Shown here piece by piece: positions 17,300 through 26,484 of a stretch of 64,000 nt of DNA. A model generated the notes under the pieces. The model was not told where the DNA came from. It did not search any database and worked only from the letters and a program-made list of their open reading frames with translations. Position numbers and translations under genes: made by a program. Numbering within the stretch: position 1 is the stretch's first letter; every line of letters starts with the position of its first letter. The DNA lies in assembly GCF_900116435.1 (NCBI RefSeq), contig NZ_FPAZ01000014.1:62001-126000 (forward strand), given 5' to 3'. Source of the DNA: Pseudoalteromonas lipolytica (GTDB lineage: Bacteria; Pseudomonadota; Gammaproteobacteria; Enterobacterales; Alteromonadaceae).

Positions 17300-18835
17300 T
17301 TAAAACCAATTGCGTGGCTCTGATTCTATTTCATAAAGCACAAAATCAATTAACTGTTCTGCATCAACTGATTTTAAATACGGCATTGATACAGAACCCG
17401 ATGCAAGTTGTATATACAGGCTTTTTAAACCTGATTTTCGCATTAAATATGTACTAATAGTCGTGGCACTTTGTGCTTTATAAATTTCAAACAAACGATA
17501 CTGAGTCCCTATCATTCCCGTTCTAAACACGGCAAATGAGCGGCCTTCATGTTGATACAGCGCCATGCCTGTTTTTTGATAACGTAAAAATACGGCAGCC
17601 ATCAATATACTCGCAGGTAATAAACCCCAAAGCATTGATAACGTTTCAAATAGTTGATCAATAACGACAACGCTAATCACACTCGGCAAAAATACATACA
17701 ACACAGTGTTTTTATACAGCAGTGCCCGTTCGGGTTTAATAAAATTAAGCTCATTTAAATTAATAAACCACGGAAACAACCAACGGCACACTTGCTGAAC
17801 ATGCGCTGCGGTTAACACGGGCATCACCAGTGTTTGTTTGTTTTTATGCGCCGCAACACCTGGGGCTGTATTACCACTGCTCACTTGTGGGCATATCAAT
17901 GTATAACGCTTTAATAATCGTGCAATGATATTTTGCTTAATTTGTACACTTTGTATTTTCTCTGAGCTTATTGATAACTGCTGGCGCTCAAAGAGCCCCG
18001 CTACACGTTTAAACTTATTATCTTGAAAATATAAATGAAAATTAAAAAACCTAATTAAAGCCATAGTAACCGACAACAACACAGCGCACAGAACGATAAC
18101 AACAATGACGGTCACCACAGCCAATGCTGCCGCACTGCCAACAAAGGCAGCCTGCTCGTTAAACATGGCTTCTAGACGCGCAATCAATGAAGTTTCAAGG
18201 TAATCAAAAATGGCATTCATAAAAGGGGCAAGCGCCGCTAACGCTAAAATAGCCATATTCGACATCAAACCAAACTTCGCTATTTCGGCGTTACTAAGCG
18301 TGAGTGTGTGTTGTGCTGATGGTTGTGCTGCATGTTCCGCTTTTTCAGGCGTGTCACTTTGCTGCAACTGCGCTTTAAATGCCATCACTTGTTCGCGTAC
18401 ATGCTCGGCATAACTGAGCTTTACACCTGGGATCACGGCTTCTTGAGCGCTACTGCCTGCAGCATCAAAAATACAGTTAACCAAATTTACGGGCTGGAAA
18501 TAAAAGGGCTCAGCGATATTCACATTTTGCACTCTGGCAAACTTCAGTGTTAAGCGCTCTTTCTTAAATACCCCTTTGTTTAACAGGATTTCATTTTCGC
18601 TACTGATGCGATAAGAAAAATTTCTATAATATGCAAATGCATAAACAACTAACATGACAATAGCGATGCTTGCTGCGACTTGCCCCCAAAACCATTTTTG
18701 CTCAACCTGAGTCACAAAAATAACTAAAATAGGCAGTAAATTTAGTAAGCCATCTTTAACAAATCGAATAGCAAAATGCACAATAAAATATAAAAGTGCC
18801 CACGGCGACACGCGTTGCCAATCATTGTTATTCAT
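17300..18835 (-). CDS. ydbT: PH-domain (DUF304) membrane protein, YdbT-like
   Basis: A 511-residue membrane protein with about six helices in pairs (residues ~15-65, ~190-265, ~370-415) alternating with three bacterial PH (bPH_2) domains, for example YRISSENEILLNKGVF, FQDNKFKRVAGLFERQQLSI and the C-terminal FRTGMIGTQYRLFEI segments. It matches the YdbT family layout. The upstream YdbS-like gene overlaps it by 8 bases, so translation is coupled. Family function is poorly known; an inner-membrane complex is expected. Confidence 0.8.
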   Translation of the reverse strand: MNNNDWQRVSPWALLYFIVHFAIRFVKDGLLNLLPILVIFVTQVEQKWFWGQVAASIAIVMLVVYAFAYYRNFSYRISSENEILLNKGVFKKERLTLKFARVQNVNIAEPFYFQPVNLVNCIFDAAGSSAQEAVIPGVKLSYAEHVREQVMAFKAQLQQSDTPEKAEHAAQPSAQHTLTLSNAEIAKFGLMSNMAILALAALAPFMNAIFDYLETSLIARLEAMFNEQAAFVGSAAALAVVTVIVVIVLCAVLLSVTMALIRFFNFHLYFQDNKFKRVAGLFERQQLSISSEKIQSVQIKQNIIARLLKRYTLICPQVSSGNTAPGVAAHKNKQTLVMPVLTAAHVQQVCRWLFPWFINLNELNFIKPERALLYKNTVLYVFLPSVISVVVIDQLFETLSMLWGLLPASILMAAVFLRYQKTGMALYQHEGRSFAVFRTGMIGTQYRLFEIYKAQSATTISTYLMRKSGLKSLYIQLASGSVSMPYLKSVDAEQLIDFVLYEIESEPRNWF

Positions 18836-19361
18836 CGACTAGCTCATCAACTGCTGCATGATTGTCATAACCATAGCTTTGTACAAACTGCCTAATGTCA
18901 TTGCATTGTTTATCTGTTAAACCACTGATATGAAGATCCGCACTCATGCCACCAGCACTGTAGAGTCTGAGTGTTGCTAAGCCAAGTTTCCGCTCAATGG
19001 GTCCTCGATGTATCTCAGTATGTTGAACTCGAGAAATAGGTAACAGAGTCACTTGTTGCCAAATTAAACCACGCTTATAAGCAATATCATGCTCACGTAA
19101 TGCAATCCCTTTTACACGAACACTGTAAAGGTTATACAGCATTGAAAGCACAACGAGCACGGGCAGCAGTAGCAACCAAGGTGCAGATACCGCATCAGCA
19201 AACGGTTGATTAAAATACCGAACAGCCACAATGACCGTCATGAGTGGAATATAAAAAAGCAGCCAATTAATTTGTACATGCCAAATAGCGTTATCTGCAA
19301 GTGGCTGAAATTTAATAGTATGGTGGCGAGGCAGAGTGTCGATTTGTTGATTACTAAACAC
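18828..19361 (-). CDS. ydbS: PH-domain membrane protein, YdbS-like
   Basis: A 177-residue protein with two hydrophobic helices at about residues 30-50 and 58-80 and one bacterial PH domain from ~80 to 160 (RVKGIALREHDIAYKRGLIW, then RVQHTEIHRGPIERKLGLAT). This is the standard YdbS architecture. It is the first gene of a two-gene unit with the YdbT-like protein. Confidence 0.82.
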   Translation of the reverse strand: MFSNQQIDTLPRHHTIKFQPLADNAIWHVQINWLLFYIPLMTVIVAVRYFNQPFADAVSAPWLLLLPVLVVLSMLYNLYSVRVKGIALREHDIAYKRGLIWQQVTLLPISRVQHTEIHRGPIERKLGLATLRLYSAGGMSADLHISGLTDKQCNDIRQFVQSYGYDNHAAVDELVDE

Positions 19362-19421
19362 GATTATTCCTTGTAAAGGCCAGTGTCACTGGCCTTACGT
19401 GCTAACGTTGAGCGTGGTAAA

Positions 19422-20273
19422 TTAAACCCAGCGAAGTGTCGTTGCAAGCGTATGGCTGGCACCTGGCGCAAGCTCTACACTGTCATCAAGTACATTTGCT
19501 GCTTCTAAGCAGAGCATCACATGATACTCATCGTCGGCAAAGTTCGACAAGCGTTTTGACTTCTCAACCCACGGATTCCACAGCACACATGATGTTGAGT
19601 TTTCACGACCTACTTCAATAATGCCGTCTGGGGTAATTATACGCTGTGTAGCCTCTGCTTCGGTGTACACCATGTCGGTTTCGCGCGCAAAAGAAACCAA
19701 GTCGTGCTGCTCATAAGGGCCTTCGCCAAACTCAATGTATTTTGCCCCTTGCAAACCATCAACTTTGGTTTCTTCAATCGCAGGTGTTGGGAAATACGTG
19801 TGTAGCGCTTGAGTAAAGTGAATGGTTTCATTATCCATGTTCGTGGTCGTTAAGCGTAACTCAAGACTCGACGTTAAAATAAATTCAGCAAGTAGCTTAG
19901 TTTTATGAGGCCAATATTTATCATCAACCTGAGTCATCGGTAACGAAAGGCTGATATAGATTGAATCTTCTTGTTCTTTCACTTCTTCAGCGCGCCAAAG
20001 ACCTGTACGAGCCACACCATGCGCAGGCCAACCTTCATGCTGACTTACACCAAACCATGGCCAACAAATAGGGATACCGCCACGTACACCTTTTCCTTCT
20101 TGATAGTCTTCTAACTTAGACACCCACAACAACGGCTTTTTGCCTGCAGGCGTGAACTCAGTAATTTGCGCACCTTGCAGAAAAATAGTTGCTTCACACA
20201 ACTCACTCGCAACCTTAATAAACTCAAGTCCGGTGTCACTTTGTTCAATCGTAACTGATGGCGATAACTTCAT
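19422..20273 (-). CDS. yeaD: D-hexose-6-phosphate mutarotase
   Basis: About 283 residues in a galactose-mutarotase-like beta-sandwich. Family knowledge: YeaD-type proteins interconvert anomers of glucose-6-phosphate and related hexose 6-phosphates in the cytoplasm. Visible family segments are RGGIPICWPWFG near residue 65, HGVARTGLWRAEE, the catalytic-type His in FTQALHTYFPTP near residue 160, and the catalytic Glu in VMLCLEAANV near residue 255. The ATG at 20273 was preferred to one four codons upstream because GGGACGA then acts as its ribosome site. Confidence 0.88.
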   Translation of the reverse strand: MKLSPSVTIEQSDTGLEFIKVASELCEATIFLQGAQITEFTPAGKKPLLWVSKLEDYQEGKGVRGGIPICWPWFGVSQHEGWPAHGVARTGLWRAEEVKEQEDSIYISLSLPMTQVDDKYWPHKTKLLAEFILTSSLELRLTTTNMDNETIHFTQALHTYFPTPAIEETKVDGLQGAKYIEFGEGPYEQHDLVSFARETDMVYTEAEATQRIITPDGIIEVGRENSTSCVLWNPWVEKSKRLSNFADDEYHVMLCLEAANVLDDSVELAPGASHTLATTLRWV

Positions 20274-20601
20274 AATTCGTCCCATTTAATGAAAGAAAAA
20301 TCCACCTTACCCAAAGCGGTGGCAATTAGTAAATAATATTTAGTTATTTGATGAAAATGTTTTACAACCAAATGCTAAGTCACCCCATATTAGCATTTTC
20401 AGTGTTAACAACAATTACCCTATCTAAACGACAAAATAGAGCATTTAATTTCTGCTCTAACTAAATACAAATCAAAACCATGCCATTATTAGCTTTAATC
20501 TATGGCTGATATAGGTGTAATTTATTTGAACTCAATTTATTAGATGTGTAATATTTCGCGATTGCGGTCGCCAGATACCGCCTTTTTAAAGAGACACAAC
20601 T
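20274..20601. other. Divergent intergenic region yeaD / marR
   Basis: This 328-base AT-rich region contains a 7-bp stem hairpin (TAGAGCA ... TGCTCTA, 20437-20459) without a T tract. It must carry promoters for both flanking genes but none was distinct enough to call. No coding sequence was seen. Confidence 0.35.
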
Positions 20602-21087
20602 ATGCAAAAGTATGACGAGCTATTGGTATCGTTACGTAAAGTTATCAGGGCTATCGACCTTCATTCAAAACAACTCAACAAAACATCGGGATTAACAGGC
20701 CCACAATTACTTATAATGAACGAAGTCGCGCACACCGATGGCATTACGGCCAGCCGCATCGCACAAAACGTTAATTTAAGTCCCGCAACTGTCACCAATA
20801 TTTTAGACCGCATTGAAAACCGTGAGCTAGTTACACGTGTTCGCAGTCAACTAGATAAGCGCCGTGTCAGTCTATACCTTACCGAGCGCGGCAAAGAAAT
20901 TTTGAATAAAGCGCCACAGCCTTTACAAGAGCACTTTATTGAAAAGTTTTCAGCCCTTGAAGAGTGGGAACAAAGTCTATTGTTGTCATCTATGCAACGT
21001 ATTGCAGCCATGATGGATGCAGACCAACTTGATGCCTCCCCCTTACTTGAAGTAGGTGCGCTTACGCGAACCATTGAGTCTCAATAA
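20602..21087 (+). CDS. MarR-family transcriptional regulator
   Basis: A 161-residue dimeric winged-helix regulator. The DNA-binding domain spans about residues 25-100, with recognition helix region ITASRIAQNVNLSPATVTNI and wing RVRSQLDKRRVSLYLT, which includes the DxR pattern of MarR proteins. The final ~20 residues (ASPLLEVGALTRTIESQ) extend beyond the minimal fold. The next gene on the same strand is a porin 100 bases away, a plausible but unproven target. Ligand unknown. Confidence 0.85.
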   Translation: MQKYDELLVSLRKVIRAIDLHSKQLNKTSGLTGPQLLIMNEVAHTDGITASRIAQNVNLSPATVTNILDRIENRELVTRVRSQLDKRRVSLYLTERGKEILNKAPQPLQEHFIEKFSALEEWEQSLLLSSMQRIAAMMDADQLDASPLLEVGALTRTIESQ

Positions 21088-21187
21088 TAAACCCGTTGAT
21101 TAATATTAAATTTATGTGGCTACCCTTGGGTTCAGTGTGAATATCATCTATGCTAAATAGTACCCATTCTTACATTAGCGATAATTC

Positions 21188-22513
21188 ATGCTTAAACTTT
21201 CAAAGTTAGCCCTAGCGATAGCGTTGGGCACTACTTCAAGTCTTAGTCAGGCATCAGAAATCGATGACCTTCAAAAGCAGCTGCAATTACTAAAGCAACA
21301 GATGCAGCAACTTCAAACTCAGCTCGATAAAGCAGAGCAACAAGCAAAACAACAAGCGGCGCAGCAAGAACAAATTGATGCCCAAGTTGCTAAACAGCAA
21401 AAGCAGCTTGAGCAGCAAACGGCTGCTGTTGATTCAGAGCTCGAAAAGAAAGAGTCTGGGATTCGAGTTGGCGGTGCTGTACGTACTAACTTTAGTCACA
21501 CATCCTATGATGACGGCAATAAGAACCGCGGTGGCGACTTCGATTTTGATATTTTCAGATTGAATTTTGCAGGCGATGTTGGTGACGTGCAATTAAATGC
21601 AGAAATTCGTTTTTTCGATTACATGACTGCAGTTAAATATGCCTATGCAGCCTATGACTTTGCCGAAGATTGGCAAGTGCAAGCGGGGATCACCAAAGTC
21701 CCCTTTGGTAACTGGCCTTATAACTCTCACAACTACTTTTTTGGCACCACTTATTACGTTGGCTTAGAAGATGACCACGATTTAGGTGTGTTATTTAAGC
21801 GTAAAATAGCCGATAACTGGCAAATTGACCTTGGCTTTTTTAAAAATGATGAATTAGGTGGTGTTGACGGTTACGTTGATAATCGCAGCGATCGTTATTC
21901 GTATGATGTCGTTGGTTTTCGTGATGCCGACGAAGGCGTTTACGCAGAACCCACCAATGCGATAGGTGAATACAATACATTCTCTGGACGTTATGGTTAC
22001 CACTTCGAGCATGATGGTGGCACCACTGAGTTAGGTGTTTCTGCGTTATCAGGCGGCCTACACGACGGTGAAGACAAAGCAGGCGACTACATGGCTTGGG
22101 CTGTGCACCTTAACAGCACCATTGGCCCGTGGAACTTCCAACTGCAACACGGTGAATACGATTACGACATTGATAACGTAAATCGTATGGCTGTCGGCGC
22201 CTACTCTTTTTATGACAGTATCGCCGCCGAAGCCACGATGACTAATGCCAACATTGCTTACAGTTTACCTGTTGAGTGGGGGCCAGTAACCAACCTGCAA
22301 TTTTATAATGACTACGGCATTATTTACGATAAGTCAGATAACAGTGCAGACACGTGGATGAATGTAACGGGTGTGTCGGTCGCCGCAGGTGGCTTATTTA
22401 CCTACTTTGATCTTGTAAAAGCGAAAAACCAACCGTTTGTTGGTGGCTCAATAGCTGGCGACAGCGACGAGACCGAAACGCGCTTCAATATCAATATCGG
22501 TTACTACTTTTAA
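21188..22513 (+). CDS. Outer-membrane porin with N-terminal coiled coil
   Basis: A 441-residue protein with a signal peptide to about residue 22, a Gln-rich coiled coil at ~25-85 (repeating QLQLLKQQMQQLQ), then a beta-barrel of the OprO/OprP/DcaP-like porin type starting near IRVGGAVRTNFSH. It ends in NINIGYYF, the C-terminal aromatic signature for BAM assembly. The trimer-stabilising coiled coil is known from DcaP-like porins. The solute is unknown. It lies downstream of a MarR regulator and is closed by a terminator. Confidence 0.82.
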   Translation: MLKLSKLALAIALGTTSSLSQASEIDDLQKQLQLLKQQMQQLQTQLDKAEQQAKQQAAQQEQIDAQVAKQQKQLEQQTAAVDSELEKKESGIRVGGAVRTNFSHTSYDDGNKNRGGDFDFDIFRLNFAGDVGDVQLNAEIRFFDYMTAVKYAYAAYDFAEDWQVQAGITKVPFGNWPYNSHNYFFGTTYYVGLEDDHDLGVLFKRKIADNWQIDLGFFKNDELGGVDGYVDNRSDRYSYDVVGFRDADEGVYAEPTNAIGEYNTFSGRYGYHFEHDGGTTELGVSALSGGLHDGEDKAGDYMAWAVHLNSTIGPWNFQLQHGEYDYDIDNVNRMAVGAYSFYDSIAAEATMTNANIAYSLPVEWGPVTNLQFYNDYGIIYDKSDNSADTWMNVTGVSVAAGGLFTYFDLVKAKNQPFVGGSIAGDSDETETRFNINIGYYF

Positions 22514-22520
22514 AACGATT

Positions 22521-22546
22521 AGCCCAGCTATTGCTGGGCTTTTTTA
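22521..22546 (+). terminator. Intrinsic terminator after the porin gene
   Basis: AGCCCAGC-TATT-GCTGGGCT followed by TTTTT, 8 bases after the stop. Confidence 0.85.
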
Positions 22547-22738
22547 AACTTTCTATGCCCCCATCCCTCGTTTACCTCTAAATAACACAGTAATTTTTTA
22601 ACCCCCTTAAACGTTCTTCGTGCAACATTAGGTAAAAAACGTTAGCTGAGCTACAGTTAAAAGTAACGCAGAATAAATGTATGATTTTGCACAGTATGCA
22701 TCACCGCATTTTCAGTTTTATCAGGCTTAATTATATTG

Positions 22739-23236
22739 ATGAATGTAAGAACGGTATTTACCGCCTATAAAAATGGCTGCTATCAATTACTTGGATTATT
22801 GATGGTTGGCTTAGGTATCATAGGTATTGCACTCCCTGTGATGCCCACAACTATTTTCTTTATTCTTGCTTTGGGCTGTTTTACACGCTCTTCTCCCGCT
22901 TTGTCTGCTTGGCTATTAAATCATCCTCGGTATGGTGAATCACTTCGATATTGGCAGCTCTATAAAGTGGTTCCGCTAAGAGCAAAGTTTTTAGCTGGCC
23001 TTGGCATGGCCGTGGGCTATTTCTTCTTACTGCAAAGCGCAGCACCGATTTGGGTTATGTATCTTGTAGCTGTTATCGAGGTGTGCGTGTTGGGCTATTT
23101 AATCAATCGTCCCTCAAAGCCTAATCATCCGACGCTGATCCAACTTAACATATCCACTCGGCTGCAATTAATGCTACTTGCTAGCCTGTTTACCTCACAA
23201 CTCGCCATTATTGCGTACCTCGCTATTCAGTATTAA
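22739..23236 (+). CDS. DUF454 / YbaN-family inner-membrane protein
   Basis: About 165 residues. The family core is visible: LLMVGLGIIGIALPVMPTT near residue 20, then FTRSSPALSAWLLNHPRYGE near residue 50, followed by two helices near residues 85 and 102. A third helix at the C-terminus is extra to the short YbaN form. The ATG at 22739 is preferred over the TTG directly before it. Function of the family is unknown. It precedes an iron-type operon by 87 bases. Confidence 0.8.
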   Translation: MNVRTVFTAYKNGCYQLLGLLMVGLGIIGIALPVMPTTIFFILALGCFTRSSPALSAWLLNHPRYGESLRYWQLYKVVPLRAKFLAGLGMAVGYFFLLQSAAPIWVMYLVAVIEVCVLGYLINRPSKPNHPTLIQLNISTRLQLMLLASLFTSQLAIIAYLAIQY

Positions 23237-23273
23237 CTGCTCGAATGTAAAGAACGTAAACGCACTTGTTATT

Positions 23274-23292
23274 AATAATACGAACAATTATC
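23274..23292. promoter_or_regulatory. Possible Fur box before the PepSY-DUF2271-DUF4198 operon
   Basis: AATAATACGAACAATTATC matches the 19-bp Fur consensus at 13 positions and lies 31-49 bases before the PepSY gene. The match is weaker than that at 17279, so confidence rests partly on the usual iron linkage of these gene families. Confidence 0.35.
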
Positions 23293-23323
23293 ATATGAGT
23301 ATCAATAACAAGTACCTTACATT

Positions 23324-23956
23324 ATGTTCTCTTTCAATAAACGCATGTTTTATAGCGTTAGCCGTGCCTTACATATTTATTTATCAACCGCGCTATTTTT
23401 TCTACTGATCTTATTTTGTATCAGCGGCATCATCCTCAATCACATAAGTTGGCTTGAAAATGACAAACATAATGGTCAAACCCACGTGCTCATTTCTGCA
23501 CAGCTCTTCGAAAAAGCACAGCAGAACCTTAATGCATTACCCACTCTTTACCCTGAAATTGAACGCTATATGGCAGATCAGTTTTCTCTGCAGAATGTAA
23601 AAAGCATTGAATGGGAAAAACAAGACGCACTAGTCATGCTCGACTACCCGTTGCCTGCAGGGTTTGCTTATGCCGAAATCGACTTTCAAACGGGAGAGCT
23701 CAATCTTGACTACCAAACAGGTGGGGTTATGAGCCTTATTGGTGATTTGCACAAAGGCCGTCATACAGGCGAGGCATGGAGCTGGGTAATTGATATCTCA
23801 GCAGTATTAATGATCATCTTCGCTATAACTGGCTTATTTATTTTATTTCAAAACCGTAAAAAGCGTACCTCAGGGCTTTGGCTAACACTGTTTGGTGTCG
23901 TCACACCTCTGGTTATTTATCTAGTTTGGGTGCCTCAACTTAAAGGAGTATCTTAA
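23324..23956 (+). CDS. PepSY-associated TM-helix protein
   Basis: A 210-residue membrane protein. An N-terminal helix at about residues 17-38 is followed by the HISWL segment typical of PepSY-TM proteins, a periplasmic PepSY-like domain at ~50-130, the conserved IGDLHKGRHTGEAWSWVID motif near residue 143, and two C-terminal helices. Family members often accompany ferric-siderophore or metal uptake systems. The stop overlaps the next ATG (TAATG), so translation is coupled. No ribosome site is obvious before the ATG; an internal ATG seven codons in is an alternative. Confidence 0.85.
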   Translation: MFSFNKRMFYSVSRALHIYLSTALFFLLILFCISGIILNHISWLENDKHNGQTHVLISAQLFEKAQQNLNALPTLYPEIERYMADQFSLQNVKSIEWEKQDALVMLDYPLPAGFAYAEIDFQTGELNLDYQTGGVMSLIGDLHKGRHTGEAWSWVIDISAVLMIIFAITGLFILFQNRKKRTSGLWLTLFGVVTPLVIYLVWVPQLKGVS

Positions 23957-24456
23957 TGAAACAAGCCCACTTACTACTTGCTCTACTGTTCAGCTGTTTA
24001 TTCAGCCCACTTAGCTTTGCCAAAGACGCCAACCTCACCGTTGAGTTCACTTTGCCTGAGCTTGATGTATCCCCTTATCACCGTCCATATGTTGCGCTTT
24101 GGCTTGAAACCCCAGAACGTAAACATGTAACCACAGTGGCACTTTGGGTTGAAAAAGCAGAGTGGTTTAAAGACTTACGTCAGTGGTGGCGTAAAGCAGG
24201 TCGCAGTAACGATAACTTCGACGGCGTAACAGGTGCCACAAAACGTCCTGGTACTTACACCATTGAGTGGCACGGTAAGGATTTAAAAGGTAACCCCGTT
24301 AAACCCGGTAAATATTTACTCAATGTGGAAGTTGTACGTGAAGAAGGTGGCCGTGATTACAGCCGTGTTGAAATCGACTTAACAAAAGATGGCAAAGTCA
24401 CTCTCGCTGGCGAAAAAGAATTCGCGACTAGCTTCGTTACTATTACTAGCAATTAA
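23956..24456 (+). CDS. DUF2271 periplasmic protein
   Basis: A 166-residue protein with signal peptide (cleavage near AKDAN, residue 23). The DUF2271 core is recognisable: YVALWLETPERKHVTTVALW, WFKDLRQWWRKAG, and DGVTGATKRPGTYTIEWHG. A strong AAAGGAG precedes the overlapping start. It is the middle gene of a three-gene operon with PepSY and DUF4198 proteins, a trio commonly found near TonB-dependent metal transporters, although no receptor is adjacent here. Confidence 0.87.
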   Translation: MKQAHLLLALLFSCLFSPLSFAKDANLTVEFTLPELDVSPYHRPYVALWLETPERKHVTTVALWVEKAEWFKDLRQWWRKAGRSNDNFDGVTGATKRPGTYTIEWHGKDLKGNPVKPGKYLLNVEVVREEGGRDYSRVEIDLTKDGKVTLAGEKEFATSFVTITSN

Positions 24457-24465
24457 GGATAAACA

Positions 24466-25308
24466 ATGAAATTAAAATTATTAAAAACGGCCCTAATCGG
24501 TGCCGTTACGTTCACCGCACTTGCATCAAGTTACGCACAGGCACACGCTCGTTGGTTAATGCCATCGCACACCTCTTTATCGGGTGAAAAAACACATTAT
24601 GTGATGATTGATGCCAGTATTTCAAACGAGTTGTTTAGCCCAGACAAAGCCTACCGCCCAAATGAACAAGGCGCAGAATATGATGACAACTTATTAATCG
24701 CCCTTGCGCCAAACGGTAAGCCTGTAGAAGAGAAGATTCGCGCGTACTACCTAAAACGTAAAAACTCAGCGGCCGTTAGCTTATCGCAAGATGGGACGTA
24801 CCATATTGCGATGCAGCAAAAGCCCCTGCTAATGACATTCTACAAAGATAAAGACGGCAACCGTGGTCGTGTATTTACAGGTAAAAAAGACGCTGATCTT
24901 CCTGCTGGTGCAACCGAAGTACGCACGATTAAGTCAATCGCAACCGTTGACACCTTTGTAAGCCGTAACGGCACTTCTAAACCCACATTACTTGGCCAAG
25001 GCTTAGAGATTTCGGGCCCAACGCATCCAAACGATTTATTTGCAGGTGAAGAGGCTAAATTCCAATTATTAATGGATGGAAAACCTGCCGCTAACGTTGA
25101 GCTAGCAATTGTACGCGGCAGTGCTCGTTACCGTAATGCGCGTGATGAAGTAAAACTTACTACCGATAGTGAAGGTTTCTTCACCGTGACATTCGAACAC
25201 GCTGATATATATCTGATTGAAGCATCTGTTGATCAAAAACCAACAGAAGCAGATATCGATAACGTGCGTTACTCATTATTTACCACTCTTGAAGTTGCGC
25301 CTGAATAA
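24466..25308 (+). CDS. DUF4198 periplasmic protein
   Basis: A 280-residue protein with signal peptide ending AQAHARWLMPSHTSLSG near residue 25; an N-terminal His cluster after cleavage is typical of DUF4198, a family linked to nickel/cobalt or iron uptake. Beta-rich domains follow, with an Ig-like C-terminal half (DLFAGEEAKFQLLMDGKPA) from about residue 190. It lies 9 bases after DUF2271 and closes the operon. Binding of metal or a metal complex is inferred from family context only. Confidence 0.85.
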   Translation: MKLKLLKTALIGAVTFTALASSYAQAHARWLMPSHTSLSGEKTHYVMIDASISNELFSPDKAYRPNEQGAEYDDNLLIALAPNGKPVEEKIRAYYLKRKNSAAVSLSQDGTYHIAMQQKPLLMTFYKDKDGNRGRVFTGKKDADLPAGATEVRTIKSIATVDTFVSRNGTSKPTLLGQGLEISGPTHPNDLFAGEEAKFQLLMDGKPAANVELAIVRGSARYRNARDEVKLTTDSEGFFTVTFEHADIYLIEASVDQKPTEADIDNVRYSLFTTLEVAPE

Positions 25309-25313
25309 GTCAC

Positions 25314-25871
25314 TTAATGAGGCCTTATAAGAGGCCTTATTCGACTTTCGAGGAAGACTGTAGTCAACGGTGTGATCACAGCTGCCGTCTTTCTCGCAAT
25401 CATTGGCCCATCTCCATCGACATCCCAGCTTGGGTGCATCCCATTTAATGGGCTTTTGATAACGCTAATATCTTCTGTAAATTTACTATGCTCATCACGG
25501 CCTGCGGCATTGCGCATCAAAAATACCCAAATCACATAATTGCCATCATCAGGAATTTTAAGCTCAGCATGATCACCTTTTGCCGGGCCAACATACAAAG
25601 CGGTTGGGTTACCTTTCGGTAAAATATTAAAGTAGTTACTAGAGTTTGAAGGAGCAAAATCAACCTTTAATGTATTGCCTTTATTAAGGTTTATTTGATA
25701 TTCCCACATCTCATAACCTTTAATTATGTCTTTAACTTGCCAGCTTTGCTGCACCGCTATATCTGAAACTAATAACTCATAATGACGACTATTGGGTAAG
25801 TTTTGATTAGCAAACACCACGCTGCTTGCAGCCATAGAAAAACAAAATCCTATTGATAACAATAACTTCAC
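25314..25871 (-). CDS. Secreted beta-rich protein of unknown function
   Basis: A 185-residue protein with signal peptide (cleavage near VFANQ, residue 22). Residues ~60-140 resemble small proteins with a pre-peptidase-C-like beta fold: KVDFAPSNSSNYFNILPKG and NYVIWVFLMRNAAGRDEHSKFT; relatives have sometimes been labelled DNA breaking-rejoining protein without clear basis. The last residues (RIRPLIRPH) are encoded inside a 10-bp stem hairpin shared with the convergent operon, so the C-terminus may have been altered by that structure. Confidence 0.65.
   Translation of the reverse strand: MKLLLSIGFCFSMAASSVVFANQNLPNSRHYELLVSDIAVQQSWQVKDIIKGYEMWEYQINLNKGNTLKVDFAPSNSSNYFNILPKGNPTALYVGPAKGDHAELKIPDDGNYVIWVFLMRNAAGRDEHSKFTEDISVIKSPLNGMHPSWDVDGDGPMIARKTAAVITPLTTVFLESRIRPLIRPH
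25316..25341. terminator. Hairpin terminator overlapping the end of the secreted-protein gene
   Basis: AATGAGGCCT-TATAAG-AGGCCTTATT pairs over 10 positions (one G-U). It lies 8 bases after the DUF4198 stop and inside the last codons of the convergent gene. The T tract is poor, so it is a weaker terminator than others in the window. Confidence 0.5.
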
Positions 25872-25999
25872 ATTGAATCTTCTTTAAGATTCTTTTTTAT
25901 AGAATAATAAGCGCTAATTTTACAATTTTTAATTCTTTTAAAGTGAATTTATAGTTACTTCATCGCAGACACACAGCTTAACTAAACAGGATACCTACT

Positions 26000-26425
26000 A
26001 TGAAACTTTTTACTTTAATCTCAGCTCAACCACAATTACAAAATATTAGCACTTTATTGGCACGTATTGGTTTATCGGCCATCTTTTTACTCACCAGCTT
26101 TAGTAAAATCGAGTTTTTCGATGCAACAGCACAGTACATGGCATCCGTTGGTTTACCAGAGTTCTTACTGCCATTTGTCATTGCTTTTGAAATGGTTGGC
26201 GGGTTATTTATTTTACTCGGCTTTTTAACACAACTAACCGCTGTCGCTTTTGCTGGTTTCAGCCTGGCCAGTGCTTTGTTATTCCACTTTCAACTTGATG
26301 ATCAAATGCAATTTTTAATGTTCTACAAAAACATTGCAATGGCAGGTGGCTTTTTAGCATTAGCCAGTGTTGGTGCAGGCAAAATCAGCCTAGATCAACT
26401 AATGTTAAAACGTAGTCAGGCATAA
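26000..26425 (+). CDS. DoxX-family inner-membrane protein
   Basis: A 141-residue protein with four membrane helices. The DoxX opening LLARIGLSAIFLLTSFSKIEFFD lies at about residues 19-41, and PEFLLPFVIAFEMVGGLFILLGF follows. Related DoxX proteins are described as respiratory or oxidative-stress-associated. The pirin gene follows 60 bases downstream on the same strand and a LysR regulator after that, a commonly seen set. Confidence 0.88.
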   Translation: MKLFTLISAQPQLQNISTLLARIGLSAIFLLTSFSKIEFFDATAQYMASVGLPEFLLPFVIAFEMVGGLFILLGFLTQLTAVAFAGFSLASALLFHFQLDDQMQFLMFYKNIAMAGGFLALASVGAGKISLDQLMLKRSQA

Positions 26426-26484
26426 CATTTCTCCCAGCCAATAACCTAGGTTGTTGGCTGGGTTTGTTTTTAAGGAGCGCAAAT

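Noticed and set aside
20602..22513. MarR regulator and porin as a defined regulatory pair
   Set aside because: Adjacency on one strand is the only support; no operator palindrome was seen between them.
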